From Emmonsiellopsis sp. PD_33 (Eukaryota; Ascomycota; Eurotiomycetes; Onygenales; Ajellomycetaceae), in assembly GCA_032988165.1 (NCBI GenBank), contig JANTQF010000020.1:1-64000 (forward strand): DNA of 64,000 bases. The letters run 5' to 3'. The position numbers were made by a program, and so were the translations under genes. Positions 55,437-64,000 of the stretch are shown piece after piece. The stretch's first letter is position 1. Each line of letters opens with the position of its first letter. The notes beneath the pieces are model-generated. The model searched no databases and was not told where the DNA came from. It saw nothing but the letters and a program-made list of their open reading frames with translations.

Positions 55437-55755
55437 TATAACACATAAAGGAGATCATACATTACATGTAGATTAACTACACTCTCAGATCTTGAATCTC
55501 AGACCTCAGACTCAGCAGTGCACCTGGCAGAGCACCTGGCAAATGTGCACATAGTACACACTTAGTAATTAGCTATTAATATATATGCTACACAGATTTC
55601 TTATGAAAAGAATCAGTAAATAGTCCTATTACTATATAACTCCTACATTTGAAATATATATATATTTTTATCTGTTTATTCTCATCACACTGTTCAATAA
55701 CTCATAGTCCACCTTTCAAATTAAAAAGCCTTTATATTTAGTGCTGAATATTATA
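55437..55755 (+). repeat. 319-bp LTR, copy 3 (opposite orientation)
   Basis: Reverse complement of copies 1 and 2 and again exactly 319 bp: TATAACACATAAAGGAG at the start aligns with TGTAATGTGCAAAGGAG by transitions only, and the end is GCTGAATATTATA. With the PPT before it, this is a 3' LTR of a plus-strand element, plausibly the chromovirus whose integrase lies at 51647-53290. Confidence 0.85.
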
Positions 55756-56782
55756 TAAACTGTGTTTATAAATTCTCTTTTTCATAGCAATCTTAGAAGT
55801 TATGAGAGGCTGTATAAATAATTATAATGATAATTTAGAATTAATAATCTTAATAAACTCATTAACTCATATAAATAGGAGAAATGATGGGACTATAATA
55901 AGAGATACCTCTAAGTTGATTTTAAATACTATCTTTAGTGCTCTTAGTTTAGTATCTAGCTCTTTACATATAGCATAGACACACCTAAAGGGCTATTAAG
56001 ACTGTATTAGATACAGGGCAGTAGTATTCACATCTTATGAATAGTATTCATAGGTAGTATTAGAATTAAGTTCCTAGAAGTAATAAACTAATCTATAATT
56101 CAATGCCACCAAGAATCTAAGAATAATATAGGTGAGAAGCTTAGTAGTCTTCTCTACCTCTATCTTATTATTTAAAATTCTCTTTCTTATAGGCCTTTTG
56201 TCATTCATCAGCATCCAGAAGGTAGTAAACAGCTGATATATAAAGCTAATCCTCTTTATATATGATATATTGATTTCAGGTGCAGGAGATTTGTAGTTAA
56301 TATCATTATTCTTAAATATAAAGAAGTATACAAACAGTCTCTTTATATATTTATTGAGTTAGTAGCATTCTTCTATATCTATTACTTAGAGTATTAGACT
56401 TACTTTATTAAGATTAGTAAAATCATTTTGATAATCAGCCTTGACATTGATTTCTAACTGGCCATCAGAATCAAAAACCTCAATAAGCTCTTAGATGGTA
56501 CTTTTTAGTGTTGAACTTTCTTCTGTACTACTAACTAGATCAGTAGGAGATGAAGGTATCTTAGAAGATAACTTAATCAGTAGACTAAACATTAGAGAGT
56601 CTATTATTATTTGATTCTCTTCTGCACTACTAGTAGTATCAGCAGGGAATATGAATGTCTTAAGAGATGACTTGACCTACTAATTAGATGTTAGAGAGTC
56701 TATTACCATTTGACTATCTTCTGTATCACTGGTGGTACTAGCAGGGGATGTAGGCACCTTAGGAGATGACTTAACCAGTAAA

Positions 56783-56896
56783 TCATCTTTTGAGATTGAA
56801 TTGTCTTTTGAGATTAGAGTGTCTTTTAGAATTGAACTGTCTTTTAAGATTAGATCATCCTTTAAAATTGGATCATCTTTTAGAATTAGACTATCT
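56783..56896 (-). repeat. 18-bp tandem repeat, about 6 units, coding
   Basis: Plus-strand units CATCTTTTGAGATTGAAT, TGTCTTTTAGAATTGAAC and variants. On the minus strand they encode ILKDDP, ILKDDL, ILKDSS, ILKDTL, ISKDNS, ISKDDL. The frame is open throughout, and the plus-strand opening (56732-57007) is its shadow. Confidence 0.8.
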
Positions 56897-57582
56897 ATTT
56901 CAGCATTGAATGATATAATAAAAATAATATTATATCTTAAAGCTTCAGTGTTACCATCATCATCATCAAAGCCAGCTGGATGTTTGTGCTTGTTGGATTT
57001 CTCCTGAATCTCAAACTGAACTGCTCACTACTATAATAGTATATCTAATTTAGCTACTTTATCTGCAAAGAAGGCTGCCTTACATTAAATGATTTATAAG
57101 GTTACTTAACTAATTCTAATGCCAACTAATCATTCTAGATAATATGGATCTAGAAGGAAGATCTATTAAGCTTCTAAATTAAAATGGATGATACTATTAC
57201 TCTTCAGCTCTTTTAGTTAGTCATTATGATCTTTCTTTATAAGATGATTAATTAGGTTCAGTCCTCCAGCCACATAAAATACTAGATCTACTGATATGCA
57301 TACAGTGAGCTGATCATCTTCATTTACTAGAGAGTTAATAGTGTGAAACTCCACATGTTAGATCTAATTATCAAGTATATTTAATGTCAGTTTAGTAGCT
57401 CTGAAATCTGAAGCACAAGTAAAGAGTAATAAAGACCTATGATTACTATTATAGCTGGCTATTATCATTAGTCTCTCTGATTAATATGCTGATGGGGTTC
57501 ACTATGTTAGTGATAAAAGCTTTTAGAACTTAAAACTGAGCTCTTTAGATTTAACTGATGAATAGATTGATGTGGATGTTTT

Positions 57583-57664
57583 GAAATTAAATAGTGTTTT
57601 GAGATTAAATAGTGTTTTAGGATTGAATGCTATTTTAGGATTAAATGCTATTTTAAGATTGAAT
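57583..57664 (-). repeat. 18-bp tandem repeat, 4.5 units, coding
   Basis: Units GAAATTAAATAGTGTTTT, GAGATTAAATAGTGTTTT, AGGATTGAATGCTATTTT, AGGATTAAATGCTATTTT. The minus strand reads FNLKIA, FNPKIA, FNPKTL, FNLKTL-like hexapeptides. Same period as the arrays at 47112 and 56783. Confidence 0.75.
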
Positions 57665-58022
57665 GATTACTAATTCTTACTGTATTTTCAAGTCATTGAA
57701 TAGATTTATTTACTGAAGAGGTTAATGATGATAATCTAGTAACTACCTGTGATATATCTATTATTATTAAGGGGTTTCTCTGCTCATCTAGTAGGAATAT
57801 CTATTACATTTAATAGGTCTTAGCTGATGCATTTATTAATGATATAGATCTTAGATTGCTTCTTATAGCCAGTATCTTACTTAACTATATAGTAGTTAGA
57901 GAGTACTGTAAGCTATTTATTGAATCTAGTCTTAAGCTAATTTAGATTCTATACTGTACAGTCTATAGCTTTATTGATCTCTTCATCATATAGGGTATCT
58001 ATAATAATCTAAATGTGAATAT

Positions 58023-58285
58023 CAGAATGAAAATGTTATAAATAGAGGATGTAATATAACTTACTGGCTGACTTGAAGCTTCTTTACCAAAGTTAGCTCT
58101 AAAGTTAGCAGGGTAGTAGTGAGAAGTTGGCAACAGATCAGGGCTAGGTGTAAAGGTCAGAATGAAAATGTTATAAATAGAGGATGTAGTATAACTTACT
58201 AGCTGAGCTTCTTCATTAAAGTTAGCTTTAAATCTCTGATATTAGCAGTGTGGTAGTAATAGTAAGTTAGTAATAGATTGAGCTG
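58023..58285. repeat. two-copy tandem duplication, 135 bp
   Basis: CAGAATGAAAATGTTATAAA at 58023 recurs at 58158. Both are followed by TAGAGGATGTA.TATAACTTACT, GCTGA and AAAGTTAGCT. The copies differ mainly by transitions and small gaps. They lie at the presumed 5' end of the preceding minus-strand relic. Confidence 0.7.
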
Positions 58286-59700
58286 TTATAGTATTACAAG
58301 AAGTTAGTTGAAAAGCTTGTAGGCTTCTCAGATAAATAATTGAGTTAAGAGCTGAATTCTAAAGCTTAAATAGATTTAGCTCTATTTATAAGGTTGAATG
58401 GGAGTAGCTATACAATATATCATAAATTATTACTAAACCTTTATATTCTAATAATATTAATCTTACTATGTAATTACTTAACTCTCTCCTTTCAACAACC
58501 TTAATCTTATAATTTGATTATTTAACTCTCATTACTTTAATTCAAATACTTTCATTAAGATCTTTTGTTTGTATACTTTCATCTATATGATTTCATTCAG
58601 AATTTTAAATACTTTCATTAGAATACTTTCATTAGAATACTTTCATTAGAATACTTTCATCAGAACACTTTCATTCAATGCTTTTAATCTAGTAATCTTA
58701 CTTTAACTATCTATTCAATATTAAAATATCATTTAATATTAAAATAACATCTAATATCAAAACAACTTAAACCATATCAATCAATAAGAACTGTAAATAC
58801 TAGCTAAATGGTCATTACTAATCAAATCCCTACTTATAACAATATGAGCCAGGGAAGAGAGGCAGTGTGCCTGGCACACACTATATAATACTAAAAAAAA
58901 GTGACACTAACTACTAATTTCATATGAGAGAGACATATAAATGAAGAGCAACCTATCATTTCAAATATAATCTAATTAAATATGACTTCCTGCTGAATGA
59001 TAAAGCTAATAGAGGTATACCTACTAATACTACATAATCCACTTTAATATACTATATATACACTGACTAATATTTAACAGCTATCAGGTCAAAGTGACAA
59101 TATAGAATCTATCTCAATGATAAGCTCCTAGAGATATTTCCAGTATTATCTGAATACTAGTGCTATTTTTACTCTAATAAGTAATAATTACTTATTAAGT
59201 TTAATTATAGTACTCACTCAATCAGATGATCTGACTAACATAGTGTAGAATATATGAGCCTGCTGTAGAATAGAGGAGAGGTAAACTTCTTAATCTATTA
59301 GATGATGAAGTTTAAAGATTAATTTATCTATACTAGATGCAGGCAGCCTATCTATTTTATAGTTAAGTTGAGTTGATAGCCAGCTAATATAGAGAAACAC
59401 TGTAAAATAATTATCATTTACCTGGAATAATAAAGCTGTAAGTTGTGCTGGAACTTTACTGGTAGCATTAAATTATAAAAGGCTAAAAATAAAAATGAGT
59501 GTTATTTCCACTATCCTCAGAAGAATTTCTACTACTACAAATACAAACTACTGAGTTAGTCTAGTTACTGATATCATTTCAGCAACAAGTAGATTCAGTG
59601 AATAGTAGAGGAGATATATAGAAATAGGGGTAGTAATATTAGTAGTACCAATCTCCCTAATAGATGGAACAAGTAGGATGCTACTGAATCTGATCTTTAA
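58286..59700. other. AT-rich DNA with a 14-bp tandem repeat
   Basis: 58605-58672 has about five units of AATACTTTCATTAG. Nothing else is recognisable. A less AT-rich patch (58845-58885, GGGAAGAGAGGCAGTGTGCC) has no frame. Confidence 0.4.
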
Positions 59701-59718
59701 GTTATATTTTACTAGTAT

Positions 59719-60000
59719 CTATAGCTCTCCAAGTCTACTATCATCATCTATAATGACTATGACATATATGTACAAGCAGCAGACAATGAAAATAAACTTA
59801 GAAACCTTATTAGTAATAAGATGATGAATAATATGAATATTTAGATAATTTAGGATAATAAGAATCTGACATGCAAGTAGAGAATAAAATGGATTATAGA
59901 TGTAATAACTAACTACATGAGATATAGAAATAGACTTTAAAGGCATCAGATATAATATGTAATAGATGATGAGTATTAAATACTTCAAATGACTACTCAT
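59719..60000 (-). CDS. hypothetical 93-codon open frame, minus strand
   Basis: ATG at 59998-60000 to TAG, no stops: MSSHLKYLILIIYYILYLMP, KSISISHVVSYYI, LLACQILIILNYLNIHIIHH, VSKFIFIVCCLYIYVIVIID, DDSRLGEL. Very rich in Ile, Leu, Tyr and His. It could be a small membrane protein, but decay of CpG-containing Arg and Pro codons to His, Tyr and Leu would also create this composition. I do not recognise it. Confidence 0.25.
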   Translation of the reverse strand: MSSHLKYLILIIYYILYLMPLKSISISHVVSYYIYNPFYSLLACQILIILNYLNIHIIHHLITNKVSKFIFIVCCLYIYVIVIIDDDSRLGEL

Positions 60001-61080
60001 TTTGATAACATTAAGATTAATTGAGGATGTTTAATATTAAAATAATATATAATATTAAAATAGAGTAGATTACACACATCAGTCTAGATAATAATGAATC
60101 TTTACTTTGAGTATGTTTTTCAATATACTAACAGTTAATAATAGTACTAATAGCTGATGACTTCAATTTCCTCTGTAACCTCCTCTTTAATATCTACCTT
60201 TTTACCCACAATGGCATCTCAGCTGGTTTTAATTCAATTAAATTATAGGAATCAGGCATATTCTCTCATCTGATTAACTTGTAGAGATTATGTGGATTCC
60301 TCATCCCATTAATTGATAGATAGCTTGTAATGCTAATAAGATTATCATTATATATATATATATATATTTGCATCTGGCCTGCCATTTAGTCACACATATG
60401 AATAAATGATAGTTAATAACTTCAGAACAACTAGATGTCTAAATCAGCTAAAGAGACATTATCTACTAATTATAAAATATGTGTATAATATCTGATTTAC
60501 CATATAATATAGTTATAAAATCTTAACAGACTGTAAGTCAAGGGGTCTGCACAGGGCATAATTTAATTGGTTATGTTAGCTCAGGCAGGCTAGATATTAG
60601 TGCTATATAATATTAAATATTAATAAATCAACATTGGTAGGTGTTAGCATCATGTGATATTAAACATTAATAGATTAATATTAGTAGTTGTTACCATCAT
60701 ATGATATTTAATGTTAGTAATATAATATTTATGATTACTTGTTGATAGTTGCTAACAGTTCATAGAATAATTAATATTAATAGTTGAATGTTAGTGTAGG
60801 TTATATCAAGCCTATAATAATTTGATGAGAAATGTAAGAAAAATACTTGTATTTTAATGTTTTTTTACTCACTATCTTTTAGTCACATAATATACTTTAA
60901 TTTCTCTACTCTAATTTCCTCTTTTCATTTTATTCTCAACAACCTATATGTTCTATCTCTTCACTATATATATATTTTATACATCTATACTATTAGTATA
61001 TTTATCTCTCTTTCTACTGAATGTCTCTCACTATCTTCTAGGCTCTATCTAGGCTTCAATCCTTCTATTTTCTTATAAAT
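60001..61080. other. AT-rich DNA, possible 5' region of the copia element
   Basis: 60355-60369 is an (AT)n run. 60605-60715 contains about two and a half units of a 47-bp repeat (ATATTAAACATTAATAGATT, then AGTTGTTACCATCATATG). T-rich open stretches at 60857-61078 look compositional. An LTR of the following copia element should lie here, but with only one LTR in the window I cannot place its edges. TGGAGCCCTGACC at about 61090 is at a plausible PBS position. Confidence 0.3.
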
Positions 61081-61576
61081 CTTTAGTGTTGGAGCCCTGA
61101 CCATGAGGCCTGCAGTATGTAGCTCATAAATGCATGATCATATAACTCTCCAATTATATGATCTCACATTCTCACTTAGCATACTTAGATAGCTGGGTGC
61201 ACCACTTAAATGCAAGACCTTAAGCTTTCCACACTATCAGATTATAGCCTCTATATTTCTCAAAAATACCACTTTTCAATGTGCAAACAACTGTTAAGCT
61301 TCCCAGGTGCAGGCCTGGTCAAAAGAACACCAGATGTCAGCCAGGAATTGAGGGGATAGAGCTACTAATAGGGAGAAATCTCAAGATTAATTTTTAATGG
61401 AGAAAGACAAACAACAGGCAAGAGAAGCAGCATATAGAGCATAATAGAAGGTAGAGTAAGAAGCTTAATCCTAATTATTCTAATTATATGTATTAGGAAG
61501 CTTCAACTCTCCTGAGCCTGAAGAAGGGCCATCTACATCCTCAGATACAACTAGGAAGATTCAGAGTAATTCAAAA
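61081..61576. other. leader of the copia element, less AT-rich
   Basis: GC-richer than the DNA before it (GTTGGAGCCCTGACCATGAG, CCCAGGTGCAGGCCTGGTC, the latter a near-perfect inverted repeat). Acidic/Ser-rich coding (CNSPEPEEGPSTSSDTT-like) begins around 61500 in a frame that may lead into gag. Confidence 0.35.
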
Positions 61577-62800
61577 ATGATAGATATAAATACACAACAA
61601 CATGATAACTTGGAAGATCACAGTTGCAGCTGTGATGCTACTCTACAGGCAAATAATAGGAGAACTATTATAAATAGAGAGATTATTGTAGATAGGGAGT
61701 TCATTGTGAAGAACTACAAGAAACTTACAGATAGTAGTTTATCCTCTGATACTGTACTCTCTCTCATTAAAGATATACTAAAAGACTGTTAGAAGATGCA
61801 TATTCAGACTTAAATCAATTTCATTGCTTTAATTTATTAAATACTCTCTATTATCTACACTTTTCATATTAATCTATATGAGAGCTTCCATTGAGACTAT
61901 AAGAATATCAGTATCAAGATTGCTGAGAACAACAAGCTTGCTGTAAACTTAAACTACATAATCTAGAGAAATATATTTAAAATGAAGATAATTTTGATTT
62001 AAGTCAGCAACATCATCTTGAAGAGTCAGAAGAAACTGCCCAAGAAGATTGATAAAAATAGCACTGAGGTAGACATTTAGAGATACAAGAGACATTATAT
62101 TTGAGAAGCTCTGTATGATTCTCTCAAATAAGATGTAATATTAAATGCTCAGGTGGCAATCACATCTTCAGATAGTATAGAAGACTCTATTACCCTGTAA
62201 GACTAGCTTGAAGATACTTATTAGATGCATGTAGAGGACTTACAGCACAAACTTTTCTAATGAATTATAAACATCTTAATTACTGAATGCAGTAATAATA
62301 TAGTTATTCATACTATAAACTGATAAAAAGCTATAGAGAATTTAATGTATTAAGGCTGAGAGCTCTCAGATAACTTCCTCCATTAGTGATTTCTCAGTAG
62401 TCTTAGTAATTACATCATATATTTTATGTAAAATTTCTTGAAGAATAACTATCATAATCACCTAAAATCCTACCTCTCAGAATGAAATTTAAATGACCTC
62501 ATTAATAATCTCATACATTAGAAAACTATTATTAACACTAGCAAAGAGAAGGGTCTCAAGGCTGGCAGCAAGAAGGATAATAATAAAGATGACACCAAGG
62601 ATGATAAAAAGAGTACTAAGGCCTTTCACAAGAATGAATAGAAGTGCTTCTATTACAATGAAACTAAGTATATCAAGTCTAAATGTAAGTTTAAGAATCA
62701 TAAGAATCAGTTAAAGAAATAGTAGGCTATAAATAAGGATAGGATCAAGGCTTTAGCCAAGAAAGAAGTGAAATCTACTGAGAATAAGAATAAAGTGGAT
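61577..62800 (+). pseudogene. copia gag
   Basis: Open for 71 codons from the ATG at 61577 (MIDINTQQHDNLEDHSCSCD; IVDREFIVKNYKKLTDSSLS), then readable through stops: IKIAENNKLAVNLNYII, SQKKLPKKIDKNSTEVDI, ITSSDSIEDSITL. A zinc knuckle lies at 62645-62686, CFYYNETKYIKSKC, which is CX2CX4HX4C with Cys4 and His9 both changed to Tyr. A Lys-rich stretch before it (SKKDNNKDDTKDDKKSTK) resembles the basic linker of copia gag. It would have packaged the element RNA. A capsid-like region before the linker is damaged. Confidence 0.65.
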
Positions 62801-63310
62801 GAGAATAAAGACTTTGCAGGTCCATTAAAGAGTCTATCTGCTATCTTAAAGAATGTTACATTAGAAGGCCTTACTCATCATATTAATTCAGTAATTCAGT
62901 ATTTTAATACTGAATTGACCTGGCACATTCAGAATAATTACAGTCTATTTACATCTATCTGAAAGTCTATAGTAGATGAGTTGAATCCCATTGAGGATGT
63001 TAGTAGTGATTTAATCTATTCTGAAGGAATTAGAGAGACTATTATCTCTCTCACAGATAGTAATAAATTTATCCTCTTAGAGGCTTACTACATACTATAG
63101 GCTGCTAACAACCTTATCAGCTTTAATAGTCTGATAATCAATAGATTTGATTTCAAATTTCTTTACAATAATAAAGAGCTCTCTGAATTTAAGTTCTATA
63201 GTCTAACTGGGTTGATTTATTATATATCACTCTCTAAGCATAGAGTCTTTCTCATTCACAGTATGAAATCTACTGTAATAGCTGGGGCAGCTCAACTTAT
63301 CATCAACTAC
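62801..63310 (+). pseudogene. copia gag-pol junction with protease region
   Basis: Frame continues with LKSLSAILKNVTLEGLTHHI, NPIEDVSSDLIYSEG, EAYYIL.AANNLISFNSLII, KELSEFKFYSLTGLIYYISL and SMKSTVIAGAAQLIINYKNI. In copia the protease sits here. I do not see an unambiguous D(T/S)G, perhaps because of decay, so the protease call is by position only. Confidence 0.4.
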
Positions 63311-64000
63311 AAGAATATCATCTATATCTGACACATTTGATTTAGTCACTGCAACATGCAGGATGTCATCAAACTCTCTAAGAACCCTATTAATAGCTTT
63401 GAAGTCAAGGGGGGGCTAGACCTACCTTTTTATGAGATGTGCAAGTTAAATAAACTGAAAAAGCAAATATCTTATGAACCTATATTAAGATTAATAACCT
63501 GTAGAGTATATCTATACTTTGATATCACTAATAGTAGCAAAATGTTTGGGGATCTTGACAATTTTACACCTAGTCTACAGGGCTATAAGTATCTCCTTTT
63601 AATAGTCAATAACACTACTCACTACAAGACACCTTATTTTCTGAAATTGAAGGCTAATCTTCTAGATACTATAGAGTTCCACCTTAATCATTTTGATAGC
63701 ATGGGAATTCATGCTAGCTTTACCTGATCAGATGGTACTACAGAAGCTCTTAAAGCTAAATGTCAGATAGTATTTATAAAATAGAGTATAAAGTGAGAAT
63801 CAATGGAGTTGTATGCATCTCATCAGGATGATGTTTGTAAACATGTGATATAGACTATAATCTTAAAAGTATGTTACTTGATGTTGCAGGTAGAACTATC
63901 ATTTCACCTCTAAACTGAGATGATTCTTATGAGTTTCTTTCTCATAAACATCTTCCTGATGAGTGCTGAGTTATTCTCTGAGGTAGTTGCTGTAAATTAC
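63311..64000 (+). pseudogene. copia GAG-pre-integrase and integrase core, truncated by the window
   Basis: GAG-pre-integrase zinc region: H and H in HI.FSHCNMQDVIKL (63330-63370) and FYEMCKLNKLKKQ (63430-63460), where the first Cys of CxxC is Tyr. Integrase core: RVYLYFDITNSSKMFGDL (first Asp), YKYLLLIVNNTTHYKTPYF, LLDTIEFHLNHFDSMGIHAS, SDGTTEALKAKC (second Asp region), then HQDDVCKHVI.TIILK where the catalytic Glu appears to be Lys, and LSFHL.TEMILMSFFLINIF. The order matches Ty1/copia integrase. It continues past position 64000. Confidence 0.78.

Larger units (their letters stand above)
55770..58300 (-). pseudogene. unidentified gene relic with two hexapeptide arrays, minus strand
   Basis: One of the better preserved frames in the window. 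From upstream: an 18-bp array (57583-57664), KSKELSFKF, SERLMIIASYNSNHRSLLLF, RATKLTLNILDN, EFHTINSLVNEDDQLTVCIS, VDLVFYVAGGLNLINHLIKK, SSSVQFEIQEKSNKHKHPAG, FDDDDGNTEALRYNII, then the second array (56783-56896, ILKDDP-type units), a Ser/Thr/Pro linker (PKVPTSPASTTSDTEDSQM) and a C-terminal block: FDSDGQLEINVKADYQNDF, YIKRLFVYFFIFKNNDI, SYIKRISFIYQLFTTFWMLM, LRFLVALNYRLVYYF, ICKELDTKLRALKIVFKI, ending near 55775. Few stops, all transition-type. The C-terminal block looks like a folded helical domain. I cannot name it. Confidence 0.5.
61385..64000 (+). mobile_element. Ty1/copia retrotransposon relic, runs off the window
   Basis: Plus-strand gag with one CCHC knuckle, then a spacer where protease should be, a GAG-pre-integrase domain and an integrase core, before any RT. 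Integrase ahead of RT is the copia order, although RT lies beyond the window end. Frames carry stops, but long stretches (123 codons at 63356-63727) are open, so it is less decayed than the chromovirus relics. Confidence 0.75.

Noticed and set aside
56732..57007. Plus-strand 91-codon frame with SFEIEL repeats
   Set aside because: It is the shadow of the minus-strand ILKDDx array, whose frame continues into long coding-like sequence on both sides.
55770..58300. Assignment of the minus-strand relic to DUF3723 or a tyrosine recombinase
   Set aside because: I could not match motifs or catalytic residues to either family, so it stays unidentified.

Overview
The window looks like part of an AT-rich, transposon-filled, mutation-scarred block from a filamentous fungus. 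I found no convincing intact host gene, tRNA or rRNA. The sequence is strongly CpG-poor: while reading I saw only one clear CG dinucleotide (about 320-321). The element relics are full of TAG, TAA and TGA stops where Gln (CAG/CAA) or Arg (CGA) is expected. Cys and His ligands have become Tyr, and catalytic Asp has become Asn. This is the signature of RIP-like or methyl-C decay concentrated on CpG. The element types (Ty3 elements with iMet-type primer sites, a chromodomain chromovirus, copia, a Plavaka-like DNA transposon) and the 60-61 bp GTAAGT...TAG introns fit an ascomycete. Extreme CpG loss in repeats is known from Onygenales such as Coccidioides, but assigning the window to that group is inference only.

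Layout. (1) 940-9441: a structurally complete Ty3/gypsy element on the minus strand, with 174-bp LTRs, PBS, gag, PR-RT-RH-IN and PPT. It also has 3 kb of extra sequence beyond pol that carries open frames on the opposite strand. Its base composition is visibly less AT-rich than the rest. (2) 9.9-12.9 kb: a heavily decayed plus-strand gypsy pol. (3) 13.4-22.6 kb: unidentified coding relics, a three-copy basic-protein module, a lysine-rich minus-strand gene relic and two minisatellites. (4) 22.65-25.57 kb: a minus-strand rve-type integrase-core transposase relic followed upstream by a spliced accessory gene relic, possibly a two-gene element. (5) 26.9-31.7 kb: small unknown relics, a 319-bp LTR and a truncated chromovirus integrase.

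(6) 32.19-47.10 kb is the most unusual part. Thirteen exact copies of the palindrome AGCTTAAGCT, plus about ten near copies, occur here and none were seen elsewhere in the window. Inside this island, all on the plus strand, lie an unknown gene relic, a SNF2-family helicase relic, a Plavaka-like (CACTA-superfamily) transposase relic and further unidentified coding relics. I read it as the remains of one large DNA transposon carrying a SNF2 helicase.

(7) 47.1-55.8 kb: an 18-bp coding minisatellite, then a chromovirus cluster. This holds minus-strand gag-RT-RH (48,065-51,250, flanked by TACTT), a 319-bp LTR, and a plus-strand integrase with chromodomain followed by a polypurine tract and another 319-bp LTR. 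(8) 55.8-58.4 kb: a minus-strand unidentified gene relic with two separate 18-bp (hexapeptide) arrays. (9) 58.4-61.1 kb: mostly featureless AT-rich DNA with small tandem repeats. (10) 61.4 kb to the window edge: the 5' part of a plus-strand Ty1/copia element (gag with zinc knuckle, GAG-pre-integrase, integrase core).

Almost every gene here is dead. Where I describe function, it is the function of the ancestral family.
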